A stretch of 14,442 bases of DNA, taken from NCBI GenBank assembly GCA_026393955.1, contig JAPKZE010000349.1, positions 1-14,442 of the forward strand, given 5' to 3'. A program made the position numbers and the translations under genes. This document shows positions 5,785 through 13,095 of this stretch, piece after piece. The stretch's first letter is position 1; every line of letters starts with the position of its first letter. The notes beneath the pieces are model-generated. The model saw only the letters and a list, made by a program, of their open reading frames with translations. It did not search any database and was not told the DNA's origin. The stretch comes from Candidatus Aminicenantota bacterium. Its GTDB lineage: Bacteria; Acidobacteriota; Aminicenantia; Aminicenantales; Saccharicenantaceae.

Positions 5785-7476
5785 ATGATCAAGTTCCTGC
5801 GGGTCAGGAATCTGGCGACGATCGAGGACCTCGAGGTCCGGCTCGAGCCGGGTTTCTCCATCCTCACCGGCGAGACCGGCGCGGGCAAGTCCATCATCAT
5901 CGACGCCATCCGCCTCATCCTCGGCGACAAGGGCTCGTCCGACCTCGTTCGGACCGGCAAGACCGAGGCCTTCGTCGAGGCCGTCTTCGACGTCGCCGGC
6001 CAGCCGGTCGACCTGGCCGGACTGCCCGAGCCGGAGGACGGCGAGCTCCTCATCCAGCGCTCGGTCACGGACCAGGGCACGGGCAAGGCTTTCGTCAACG
6101 GCGTCCTGGTCCCCGTCCGGCGGCTGCGCGAGCTGGCCCCGCGGCTCATCGACATCTACGGCCAGAACGACCACGTCTTCCTCCTTCACCTCGAAAACCA
6201 CCTGGCCTTCCTCGACGAAACCCTCGAGGACCCCGGCCTCGTCCGCGACACCGCTCAGGCGGCCCAGGAGCTCCGGCGGCTGCTCCAGGAGAAACGCGAG
6301 CTCGAGGGCCGGGAGAAAGAGCGCGAGCAGCGGCTCGACTTCATCACCTATCAGCTCAAGGAGATCGAGGCGGCGGCGCTCAAGGCCGGCGAGGACGAGA
6401 GCCTCCTCCGCGAGCGGGAGATCCTCCGGAACGCCGAGAAGATCGCCGGCCTCGTCGACAAGGCCCTCGACCTGGCCTACCTCGGCGAGGATTCGATCGT
6501 CGCCCGGGTGGCCCGGCTGAAGTCCGTGCTGGGGGACCTGGCCGCCTATGAAGGATCGTTCGGCGAGTTCCGCGAAGGGCTCGAGGACGCCGCCATCCTG
6601 CTCCAGGACGCCGCCGATTCGCTCATCCGTTTCCGGGACCGGCGGGCCGGCGCGCCGGAGAACGCCGAGGAGATCGAGGAGCGCCTCAGCATCATCGAGA
6701 AGCTCAAGCGCAAGTACGGCGGAACGACCGAGGCCGTCCTCGCCCGCGGCGAGGGCCTCCGCCGCGAGAGGGCCGGGCTCGAGTCCGGCCGGGACCGGCT
6801 CCAGGCGCTCGAAGCCCTCATCGGCAAGACGTTCGAGACGTACGGCCGGGTCGCCGCCCGCCTGGGCGCGGAGCGCAAGACGGCCGCGGTCCGGCTCGGC
6901 CGGGCCATCGAAAAGGAGATCGCCCTCCTCGGCATGACCAAGGCCCGTTTCGAGGTCCGGCTCGAGGTCCGGGCGCCCTCCCCCGAAGACGCCGCGACCA
7001 TTCGCGATCAGGGGACCGAGGACGTCGAGTTCCTGCTCTCGCCCAATCCGGGCGAGGAGCTCCGGCCCCTGCGGCGCATCGCCTCCGGCGGCGAGCTGTC
7101 GCGCATGATGTTGGCCCTGAAGGCGTCGGGCAAAGACAAGGAAAGCCTCAAGACCCTGATCTTCGACGAGATCGACGCCGGCATCGGCGGCAAGACGGCC
7201 GAGTTCATCGCCCGAAAGCTCGGCCAGCTGGCCGCCCGCCACCAGGTCATCTGCATCACCCACCTGCCGCAGATCGCCTCGGCCGCCACCCACCATTTCA
7301 GCGTCGACAAGCGCGTCGAGAAGGACCGGACCTTCACCGGAGTGCGCAAGCTCGGCCGGGAGGACCGCATCGAAGAGATCGCCCGGCTCGTGGCCGGGAG
7401 CCGGCTGACCGAGGCCTCCCGCCAGATCGCCCGCGAGATGCTCGACGGCGGGCCGGCGAAAGGACAACGACCATGA
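5785..7476 (+). CDS. recN: DNA repair ATPase RecN
   Basis: A 563-residue SMC-like ATPase that acts early in double-strand break repair, holding DNA ends or sisters for RecA. The N-terminal head has Walker A GETGAGKS (29-36) and the adjacent NDHVFLL segment of RecN (about 130-136). The middle is a long charged coiled coil, about 150-350. The C-terminal head has the ABC signature ASGGELSR (433-440) and Walker B IFDEIDAG (Asp461, Glu462), followed by the CITHLPQIA switch region. Length is close to that of other RecN proteins (about 550). The start, 13 bases after the protease stop, has only a weak ribosome site. The stop overlaps the next ATG (ATGA). No LexA-type operator is evident upstream, so SOS control is not visible here. 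Confidence 0.97.
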   Translation: MIKFLRVRNLATIEDLEVRLEPGFSILTGETGAGKSIIIDAIRLILGDKGSSDLVRTGKTEAFVEAVFDVAGQPVDLAGLPEPEDGELLIQRSVTDQGTGKAFVNGVLVPVRRLRELAPRLIDIYGQNDHVFLLHLENHLAFLDETLEDPGLVRDTAQAAQELRRLLQEKRELEGREKEREQRLDFITYQLKEIEAAALKAGEDESLLREREILRNAEKIAGLVDKALDLAYLGEDSIVARVARLKSVLGDLAAYEGSFGEFREGLEDAAILLQDAADSLIRFRDRRAGAPENAEEIEERLSIIEKLKRKYGGTTEAVLARGEGLRRERAGLESGRDRLQALEALIGKTFETYGRVAARLGAERKTAAVRLGRAIEKEIALLGMTKARFEVRLEVRAPSPEDAATIRDQGTEDVEFLLSPNPGEELRPLRRIASGGELSRMMLALKASGKDKESLKTLIFDEIDAGIGGKTAEFIARKLGQLAARHQVICITHLPQIASAATHHFSVDKRVEKDRTFTGVRKLGREDRIEEIARLVAGSRLTEASRQIAREMLDGGPAKGQRP

Positions 7477-7907
7477 GCCGCTCCGATTGCGCCGTCTCCT
7501 TCTTCCGTCAGGGGTTCAGCTGTTCCCAGGCCGTGGCCGCCGCCTTCGCCGCCGACTTCGGGCTCGACAAGGACACGGCCTTGCGCCTGTCCCAGCCGTT
7601 CGGGGGCGGCATCGCCCGGCGGGCCGACTGGTGCGGCGCCATGACCGGGGCCTTCCTCGTCATCGGGCTCAAGCACGGCCGGGTCCGGGCCGAGGACGCG
7701 GCTTCGCGCGACCGGACCTACGCCCTCGTCCAGGACTTCATCGCCCGGTTCACGGCCCGCCACGGCCAGATCAAGTGCCGGGACCTGCTCGGCTGCGACA
7801 TCGGCACGCCGGAGGGCCAGAAGAAGGCCGAGGAGCTGAAGCTCCACCAAACGAAGTGCGAGGACTTCGTCCGCGACGCGGCGGTCATCCTCGAAGAGAT
7901 CCTCTGA
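7473..7907 (+). CDS. C_GCAxxG_C_C family redox-type protein
   Basis: A 144-residue cytoplasmic protein of the C_GCAxxG_C_C family, proposed to be redox-active or metal-binding but biochemically poorly defined. The hallmarks are FRQGFSCSQAV (Cys17), a glycine-rich QPFGGGIARR (41-50), WCGAMTGA (Cys54), then KCRDLLGCDIG (Cys102, Cys108) and a late Cys129. An extra Cys6 is present. The core reads CGAMTG rather than the literal GCAxxG of the family name. In other genomes related proteins are often fused to, or encoded near, redox or transport genes; here the neighbours are recN and miaB, which gives no clear functional hint. GAAAGGA (7458-7464) lies 8 bases before the ATG, which overlaps the recN stop by 4 bases. 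Family assignment is good; function is unknown. Confidence 0.9.
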   Translation: MSRSDCAVSFFRQGFSCSQAVAAAFAADFGLDKDTALRLSQPFGGGIARRADWCGAMTGAFLVIGLKHGRVRAEDAASRDRTYALVQDFIARFTARHGQIKCRDLLGCDIGTPEGQKKAEELKLHQTKCEDFVRDAAVILEEIL

Positions 7908-7911
7908 CCCC

Positions 7912-9261
7912 ATGAGCGTCTCTCTCACCGGGCTGAAGGTCTTCGTCCGGACCTTCGGCTGCCAGATGAACGAGAACGATTCGGAGCACATCGCCGGCAT
8001 CCTTCTCGGAGCCGGCGCCGCCAGGGCCGAGGGCCCGGAAGACGCGGACATCGTCGTCGTCAACACCTGCGCCGTCCGGCAGAAATCCGAAGAGAAGCTC
8101 TACTCCTACCTCGGCCGCCTGTCCCAGATGAAGAAGAAGAGGCGGTTCCTGCTCGGAGTCGCCGGCTGCGTTGCCCAGGTCCGCCGGGCCGATCTCGTCG
8201 GGAAGCGGCCGGACATCGATTTCGTCGCCGGGCCGGACAGCTATCTGGACCTCCCCGAGATCGTCGGACGGGCCGCCGAGTCGCCCGTCATCCGGACCGA
8301 ATTCGGCCGGGACTGGAAGGAGATCGGCGCCGCCTCGACGGTCCGCCAAAGCGCCTGGAGCGCGTTCGTCCCGGTCATGGAGGGCTGCGACAATTTCTGC
8401 GCCTACTGCATCGTGCCGTTCTCGCGCGGCCGGGAGAAGTTCCGGCCGCTGCCCAGCGTCGTCGAAGAAGTCCGGGCGGCGAAAAGCGCGGTCGAGATCC
8501 AGCTTCTCGGCCAGAACGTCAATTCCTACCGGGACCCGGGATCCGGGACCGGGTTCGCCGGCCTGCTCGAGGCGGTCGCGGCCGTTCCCGGGGTCGAGTG
8601 GCTCCGCTTCATCACCTCCCATCCGAAGAGCTTCGGCGACGACATCATTCGGGCCATGGCGGCCCATCCGAAGGTCTGCCCGGCGCTCCACCTTCCCCTC
8701 CAATCCGGCTCGTCCCGCGTCCTCGAGCGCATGAACCGGGGTTACACCCGCGAGGAGTATCTCGCCCTGGTCGGGCGCCTGAGGCGGAGCCTGCCGGAGC
8801 TCCTGCTCATGACCGATATCATCGTCGGCTTCCCGGGCGAGACCGAGGAGGACTTCGAAGCGACCTGCGGCCTTCTGCGGGAGGTCGGCTTCGCCGGTAT
8901 CTTCTCCTTCCGCTATTCGCCCCGGCCCCTGACCGCGGCCGCGGCCGGGCCCGACGACGTCCCCCTGGAGGTCAAGCGGCGCCGGCTCATCGCCCTGCAG
9001 GCCCTCCAGAGATCGATCCAGGCCGGGATCTACCGGTCCTTCGTCGGCCGGGACCTCCGCGTTCTCGGCACAGGCCCGAGTCCCAAGGGGGCCGGACGCT
9101 TCTCCGGCCGCACCGCCGGCAATCTGGTCGTCAACTTCGATGCCCCCGCCGATCCGGCCGGACGCTTCGTCACCGTCCGCATCACCGGCTCCGGCCCCTA
9201 CAGCCTGCACGGCTCCGCCTTGGAAAATGGGGACGTTTCTGTTTTTCGCGGCGAAAACTAG
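7912..9261 (+). CDS. miaB: tRNA-2-methylthio-N6-isopentenyladenosine synthase MiaB
   Basis: A 449-residue radical-SAM methylthiotransferase that converts i6A37 to ms2i6A37 in tRNAs reading UNN codons. Two [4Fe-4S] clusters are predicted. The UPF0004 domain holds Cys17 (TFGCQMN), Cys53 (VNTCAVR) and Cys86 (GCVAQ), and the radical-SAM motif is C159-x3-C163-x2-C166. LLGQNVNSY (198-206), HLPLQSGSS (260-268) and TDIIVGFPGETEEDF (301-315) are MiaB signatures; a TRAM domain follows (about 372-437) with GRTAGNLVVNF. The family fold ends near Leu437; the last 12 residues and the stop codon are encoded within a palindromic element, so the natural tail was probably replaced. It starts 4 bases after the preceding stop with no obvious ribosome site, suggesting coupling. 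It is the last gene of the first operon. Confidence 0.97.
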   Translation: MSVSLTGLKVFVRTFGCQMNENDSEHIAGILLGAGAARAEGPEDADIVVVNTCAVRQKSEEKLYSYLGRLSQMKKKRRFLLGVAGCVAQVRRADLVGKRPDIDFVAGPDSYLDLPEIVGRAAESPVIRTEFGRDWKEIGAASTVRQSAWSAFVPVMEGCDNFCAYCIVPFSRGREKFRPLPSVVEEVRAAKSAVEIQLLGQNVNSYRDPGSGTGFAGLLEAVAAVPGVEWLRFITSHPKSFGDDIIRAMAAHPKVCPALHLPLQSGSSRVLERMNRGYTREEYLALVGRLRRSLPELLLMTDIIVGFPGETEEDFEATCGLLREVGFAGIFSFRYSPRPLTAAAAGPDDVPLEVKRRRLIALQALQRSIQAGIYRSFVGRDLRVLGTGPSPKGAGRFSGRTAGNLVVNFDAPADPAGRFVTVRITGSGPYSLHGSALENGDVSVFRGEN

Positions 9262-9277
9262 AAACGCCCCCATTTTC
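9223..9277. repeat. Long imperfect palindrome at the 3' end of miaB (REP/MITE-like)
   Basis: A 55-base near-perfect inverted repeat. GAAAATGGGG (9223-9232) pairs with CCCCATTTTC (9268-9277), then after one A/C mismatch CGTTTCT (9234-9240) pairs with AGAAACG (9260-9266). Next, GTTTT (9241-9245) pairs with AAAAC (9254-9258) with one bulged T at 9259, and a small CG-rich tip closes the loop. Roughly 24 paired positions result. It is much richer in A+T than its surroundings. It starts inside miaB and contains the TAG stop (9259-9261). No transposase lies in the window. The GGGGACGTTTCT-type arm resembles the palindromes found beside REP-associated tyrosine transposases, as I recall them; this link is inference. 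The hairpin may also stop transcription between miaB and nusA. Confidence 0.7.
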
Positions 9278-9311
9278 TCCGATCCTCCCCGCCTCCAGGC
9301 CGGGACCTCCG

Positions 9312-9340
9312 TTGCACTTTGGGGTGAATTCCGATATAAT
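9312..9340 (+). promoter_or_regulatory. Promoter of the nusA-infB operon
   Basis: TTGCAC (9312-9317), a 17-base spacer and a perfect TATAAT (9335-9340) lie upstream of nusA, giving an expected transcript start near 9347 and a leader of about 36 bases. The -35 keeps only the TTG of the consensus, but the spacing and -10 are ideal and the TTGC start matches the ltaE promoter. The ribosome site before the nusA ATG is weak. Confidence 0.75.
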
Positions 9341-9382
9341 CTGCCGCCTTGAGCCCCCTAACCCGGGAATTAAGAACAACGG

Positions 9383-10420
9383 ATGAAAGTCAACGTCTGG
9401 AATACGATTTTGCAGCTCAGCAAGGAGCGAAGCGTCGAGCCTCGCATCATCATCCAGGCGATCGAAGAATCCCTTAGGGTCGCGTCGGCCAAGTTCTTCT
9501 CCCAGAACCAGAACGTCCAGGTCCTGTTCAAGCCGGAGAAGGGAGAGTTGCGCGTTTACGCGGCCAAGCGGGTGGCGGAGAAGCCCAAGAACCCCGCCGA
9601 GGAGATCTCCCTGGCCGAAGCCCTCTCGATACGCCCCGATGTCAAGGAGGGCGACGTGGTCGAGGTCGACCTGCCCGCCGATACGCTCGGCCGCATCGCC
9701 GCCCAGGCGGCCAAGCAGGTCATCTTCCAGAAGGTCCGCGACGCGGAACAGGAGAAGATCATCAGCGACTTCACCCCGAGGATCGGCGAGATCGTCACCG
9801 GCGTCGTCCGGAGGATCGAAGCCGACGTCACCATCCTCGAGGTCAACGGGACCGAGGTCCTTTTCCCCGTGCGCGAGAAGCTGCCCAATGATGAGATCAT
9901 CCGGGGCGACCTGATCAAGGCCGTGATCGCCCAGGTCCTCAAGAACTACCAAGGCCCTCAGATCATCGTGTCCCGGTCCTCGCCCCGTTTCCTGGCCCGG
10001 CTTCTCGAGACCGAGATCCCGGAGATCGCCAACGGAACGATCGAGATCAAGGATATCGTCCGCCAGCCCGGCGAAAGAGCCAAGGTCGCCGTGGTCAGCC
10101 ACGAGCGCGACATCGATCCCGTCGGCGCCTGTATCGGCGTCAGGGGCAACCGTATCCTGGCCATCTCCAAGGAGCTCGGGGGCGAGAAGGTCGACATCAT
10201 CTCCTGGTCCCCCGATCTCGTCACCTACGCCAAGGCCTCCCTCAGCCCGGCCAAGGTCGACCGTCTCCAGGTCGCCAGCCGAACGGAAAAGGCCATCCTA
10301 GCCATCGTCCCTCAGGACCAGCTCTCGCTGGCCATCGGCAAGAAGGGGATCAATGTCAAGCTGGCCTCCCGGCTCATCGGCTGGAAAATCTCCATCAAAC
10401 AAGAAGACGCGAATGAGTGA
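9383..10420 (+). CDS. nusA: Transcription termination/antitermination factor NusA
   Basis: A 345-residue RNA polymerase-binding elongation factor that modulates pausing, termination and antitermination. Domains in order: N-terminal polymerase-binding domain (about 1-125, EAIEES-like helix at 25-31), S1 domain (about 132-198), KH1 (about 200-275, with DPVGACIGVRGNRI at 245-258) and KH2 (about 280-340, with QLSLAIGKKGINVKLAS at 313-329). It ends right after KH2, so it lacks the acidic repeats of the E. coli protein and is the short type seen in many other phyla. It is the first gene after the promoter; rimP, its usual upstream partner, is missing. The last 8 bases overlap the infB start, implying translational coupling. 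A weak ribosome site precedes the ATG. Confidence 0.97.
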   Translation: MKVNVWNTILQLSKERSVEPRIIIQAIEESLRVASAKFFSQNQNVQVLFKPEKGELRVYAAKRVAEKPKNPAEEISLAEALSIRPDVKEGDVVEVDLPADTLGRIAAQAAKQVIFQKVRDAEQEKIISDFTPRIGEIVTGVVRRIEADVTILEVNGTEVLFPVREKLPNDEIIRGDLIKAVIAQVLKNYQGPQIIVSRSSPRFLARLLETEIPEIANGTIEIKDIVRQPGERAKVAVVSHERDIDPVGACIGVRGNRILAISKELGGEKVDIISWSPDLVTYAKASLSPAKVDRLQVASRTEKAILAIVPQDQLSLAIGKKGINVKLASRLIGWKISIKQEDANE

Positions 10421-12800
10421 AATCAAGAAACCCCTGCCCAAGAAACCCGGTAAGCCCGAAGAGGTCAAGGTCGTCGTCCGGGCCGCCCCGCCCCTCAAGA
10501 GGGCCGTGCCCAAGCCCGACGCCGAGGTCCCGGCCAAGCCCGGCCCCCATAAGCCGGCCGCCCCTCCGGCCGCGGCCGCCAAGCCGGCACCCGTTGTCAA
10601 GGCGGCCTCTCCGCTGAAGCCGTCCGCGACGACCGGATCGGCCGCGTTGTCCGCGCCCCCGGCAAAACCGGCGGCGACCCCTGGACCATCCGCTAAGCCC
10701 GCCGCGACAACCGGGTTGGCCGCGGCCGCTCCGAAGCCGGCCGCGACATCCGCGCCGACCGGGTCGGCCGCGGTTCCCCATCCGCCGGCAGGGAAACCGG
10801 CTCCCCAGGCTCAGGCCCCGGCTGCCAAGCCCGCAGTCCTGGCCCCTTCGGCCAGACCCGCAACTCCCCCGCCGCCTTCCGCGACAGCCGGGCCGGCCCG
10901 ACCCGGACATCCGCCGGCCCCCGGACCCCGGCCTGCGGGCCAGTTCAGGCCCGCCGCCCCTCAAGCGGCGCCCGCGAGGCCGGCTCCCCACGCGCATCCG
11001 CCCAAACACGCGCCCGCGGCGCCCAAGCCCGCGGCCCCGCCGGCGCCGCCGAAGCCCCGGCAGGGGATCGTGTTCCGCGAAGGCTGGATCGTCAAGGACG
11101 CGGCCGACGCCATGAAGATCCGGCCCAAGGACCTTCTCGAAAAGCTCGCCGCCAAGGGCTTCACCGCCGACCTCAACGACTTCGTCGACGCCGATACGGT
11201 CGCGGCCGTCGCCAAAGCCACCCACTTCGACGCCGAATTCATCACCCTTGACCAGGCCATGCGCCAGCTGGCCGAAGCCAAGACCTCGGAGCTCGTCCAG
11301 CGCTCGCCGGTCGTCACCATCATGGGCCACGTCGACCACGGCAAGACGACCCTGCTCGACGCCATCCGCTCCTCGAACCTCGTCGACAAGGAGTCGGGCG
11401 GCATCACCCAGCACATCGGCGCCTACCGCGTCGCCGTCAAGAACCGGACCATCACCTTCATCGATACTCCGGGTCACGAGGCCTTCACCCGGCTGCGGGC
11501 CCGCGGGGCCAAAGCCACGGACATCGTCATCCTGGTCATCGCCGCCGACGACGGCATCATGCCCCAGACGAAGGAAGCCATCGACCACGCCAAGGCGGCC
11601 AACGTGCCGATCATCGTGGCCATCAACAAGGTCGACAAGCCCGACGCCAACATCGACCGGGTCAAGCAGCAGCTGTCGAAGGAGAATCTCCTCGTCGAGG
11701 ACTGGGGCGGCAAGACGATCAGCGTCGAGGTCTCGGCCAAAGATAAGAAGACCATCGCCGATCTGCTCGAGATGATCCTGCTGCTGAGCGACATGCAGGA
11801 GCTCAAGGCCAATCCGCGAGTCCCGGCCCAGGGCACCGTCCTCGAGGCCCGGCTCGACAGCCAGAAAGGCCCCCTGGCCACCGTCATCGTCCAGCAGGGC
11901 ACGCTCGAACAGGGCCAGGCCTTCGTCTCGGGCCTGACCTTTGGCAAGGTCCGGGCCATGTTCGACGAGCACGGCAAGGTGCTCAAAAGCGCCGGGCCCT
12001 CCATGCCCGTCGAGATCATGGGCTTCGCCGACGTGCCTGTCGCCGGGGACCCGTTCCAGGTCATGGACGATCCCACGGCGGCCAAGCAGGTCGTCGGGTT
12101 CCGCAAGGTCCTGGCCAAAAAGCCCGAGACGGCCCGCGACAGCGGCGTCACCCTCGACGATCTCTTCAAGAAGATCGAGGGCGGCCAGGCCAAGGACCTC
12201 AACCTCGTCCTCAAGGCCGACGTCCAGGGCTCGGTCGAGGTCCTGGCCGACGTGGTGCCGCCCCTCGCCACCGAGAAGGTCAAGATCAATATCATCCGCG
12301 CCGCGACGGGCAACATCACCGAAGCCGACGTCCTGCTCGCCTCCGCCACCAAGGCCGTCGTCATCGGCTACAACGTCAAGCCGAATCCGAAGATCCTCGA
12401 GCTGGCCAAAAAGGAAGAGGTCGAGATCCGGACCTACAAGATCATCTACCAGCTCACCGACGAGCTCAAGAAAGCCGTCATCGGCCTGCTCGATCCGATC
12501 ATCAAGGAGACCTTCCAGGGCCGGGCCGAGGTCCGCAAGATCTTCCAGATCCCCAAGGTCGGCATGATCGCCGGCTGCTATGTCCAGGACGGCCGGATCA
12601 CCCGCAACGCCGAAGCCCGCGTCCTGCGCGGCAAGGAGGTCCTCCACCAGGGGCGGATCACCTCACTCAAGCACCTCAAGGAGAACGTCGCCGAGGTCAA
12701 GAAGGACTTGGAGTGCGGCATCGGCGTCGGCGGTTTCAACGGCCTCCAGCCGGGCGACGTCATCGAAGTCTTCGTCCGCGAAAAAGTCCAGCCCGTCTAG
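10413..12800 (+). CDS. infB: Translation initiation factor IF-2
   Basis: A 795-residue GTPase that delivers fMet-tRNA to the 30S subunit and promotes subunit joining. The start ATG at 10413 overlaps the nusA stop (ATGAGTGA) and gives MSEIKKPLPKK; an in-frame upstream start at 10353 would lie inside nusA and is rejected. Residues about 10-214 form a Pro/Ala/Lys-rich linker with internal repeats. IF2_N lies at about 219-275, and the G domain runs from about 298 to 470, with GHVDHGKT (305-312), GGITQHIG, DTPGH (351-355), NKVD (405-408) and SAK (441-443). Beta-barrel II, domain III and the C-terminal initiator-tRNA-binding domain complete the protein, ending EVFVREKVQPV. All GTPase motifs are intact. 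Length lies between the B. subtilis and E. coli proteins. No internal start site for a shorter isoform was evident. Confidence 0.98.
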   Translation: MSEIKKPLPKKPGKPEEVKVVVRAAPPLKRAVPKPDAEVPAKPGPHKPAAPPAAAAKPAPVVKAASPLKPSATTGSAALSAPPAKPAATPGPSAKPAATTGLAAAAPKPAATSAPTGSAAVPHPPAGKPAPQAQAPAAKPAVLAPSARPATPPPPSATAGPARPGHPPAPGPRPAGQFRPAAPQAAPARPAPHAHPPKHAPAAPKPAAPPAPPKPRQGIVFREGWIVKDAADAMKIRPKDLLEKLAAKGFTADLNDFVDADTVAAVAKATHFDAEFITLDQAMRQLAEAKTSELVQRSPVVTIMGHVDHGKTTLLDAIRSSNLVDKESGGITQHIGAYRVAVKNRTITFIDTPGHEAFTRLRARGAKATDIVILVIAADDGIMPQTKEAIDHAKAANVPIIVAINKVDKPDANIDRVKQQLSKENLLVEDWGGKTISVEVSAKDKKTIADLLEMILLLSDMQELKANPRVPAQGTVLEARLDSQKGPLATVIVQQGTLEQGQAFVSGLTFGKVRAMFDEHGKVLKSAGPSMPVEIMGFADVPVAGDPFQVMDDPTAAKQVVGFRKVLAKKPETARDSGVTLDDLFKKIEGGQAKDLNLVLKADVQGSVEVLADVVPPLATEKVKINIIRAATGNITEADVLLASATKAVVIGYNVKPNPKILELAKKEEVEIRTYKIIYQLTDELKKAVIGLLDPIIKETFQGRAEVRKIFQIPKVGMIAGCYVQDGRITRNAEARVLRGKEVLHQGRITSLKHLKENVAEVKKDLECGIGVGGFNGLQPGDVIEVFVREKVQPV
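10624..10898 (+). repeat. Degenerate repeats in the infB linker
   Basis: Four units start with CCGCGAC at 10624, 10702, 10741 and 10879 and continue with a GC-rich palindromic core (for example CAACC-G-GGTTG at 10708-10718 and GCCGACC-G-GGTCGGC at 10754-10768). All are read in the same frame and encode variants of (S/A)-A-T-(T/S/A)-x-G-x-A in the Pro/Ala-rich linker. The unit at 10702 contains the 23 bases shared with the barrel protein gene. Expansion of a short unit in a disordered linker is the simplest reading. Confidence 0.5.
10701..10723 (+). repeat. Dispersed 23-base repeat, copy in infB
   Basis: Identical over 23 bases, and in the same codon phase, to 3669-3691 in the signal peptide of the barrel protein. 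It codes for Ala-Ala-Thr-Thr-Gly-Leu-Ala in the infB linker. The identity ends abruptly on both sides (C against G at the left, G against C at the right). Confidence 0.45.
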
Positions 12801-12816
12801 GCGCGGGAGCTTGGCC

Positions 12817-13095
12817 ATGATCGTCGGCGTCCTGACGCTCGAGTTGTTCTTCCCGTATGCCCGGTCCCTGAAGGACAAGCGGCGCATCCTGCACGGCTTC
12901 AAGGACCGCCTCCACCGCCACAACGTCGCCGTGGCCGAGGTCGATTTCCAGGACCTCTGGCAGCGGAGCCGCCTCGGCATCGTCACCATCAACAGTCACG
13001 CCGCGATCGTCGAGGAGATCCTTGGCCGCGTGCTGGCCGACGCCAGGCATCTCGAGGAGGCCGAGATCGCCGGCCACGAGATCCGCTATGTCTGA
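12817..13095 (+). CDS. ylxP: DUF503 (YlxP-like) family protein
   Basis: A 92-residue protein of the DUF503/YlxP family, commonly encoded between infB and rbfA. Conserved family features are the opening MIVGVLTLELFFP, SLKDKRRI (17-24) and a central AVAEVDFQDLWQRSRLGI segment (38-54), followed by a helical end. The family has a small alpha/beta fold; a role in ribosome or RNA biology is suggested by its constant neighbourhood but is not established. The start is ATG 12817, with GGGAG (12805-12809) 7 bases upstream. A longer in-frame reading from 12580 lies inside infB and is not used. Its stop overlaps the rbfA start by 8 bases (ATGTCTGA), the same arrangement as nusA/infB. Confidence 0.9.
   Translation: MIVGVLTLELFFPYARSLKDKRRILHGFKDRLHRHNVAVAEVDFQDLWQRSRLGIVTINSHAAIVEEILGRVLADARHLEEAEIAGHEIRYV

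Noticed and set aside
3603..6155. 850-residue minus-strand open frame
   Set aside because: It is antisense to the barrel gene, the subtilase and the start of recN, all with clear family motifs; it exists only because stop codons are rare on the complementary strand of GC-rich genes.
5831..6966. 17-base repeat within recN (TCGAGGTCCGGCTCGAG at 5831 and 6950)
   Set aside because: Both copies encode (L/F)-E-V-R-L-E strands with the preferred codons; ordinary codon bias and similar local protein sequence explain it.
10353..10412. Extended N-terminus of IF2 starting at 10353
   Set aside because: These 20 codons lie inside the conserved KH2 end of nusA; the ATG at 10413, overlapping the nusA stop, is the usual arrangement.
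10395..12647. 750-residue minus-strand open frame
   Set aside because: It is antisense to infB, whose domains and GTPase motifs are intact; the low-complexity Gly/Arg end mirrors the Pro/Ala linker.
12580..12816. Extended N-terminus of the DUF503 protein
   Set aside because: The extension runs inside infB in another frame and has an Arg/Ser-rich composition without family similarity; ATG 12817 has a ribosome site and gives the expected family length.
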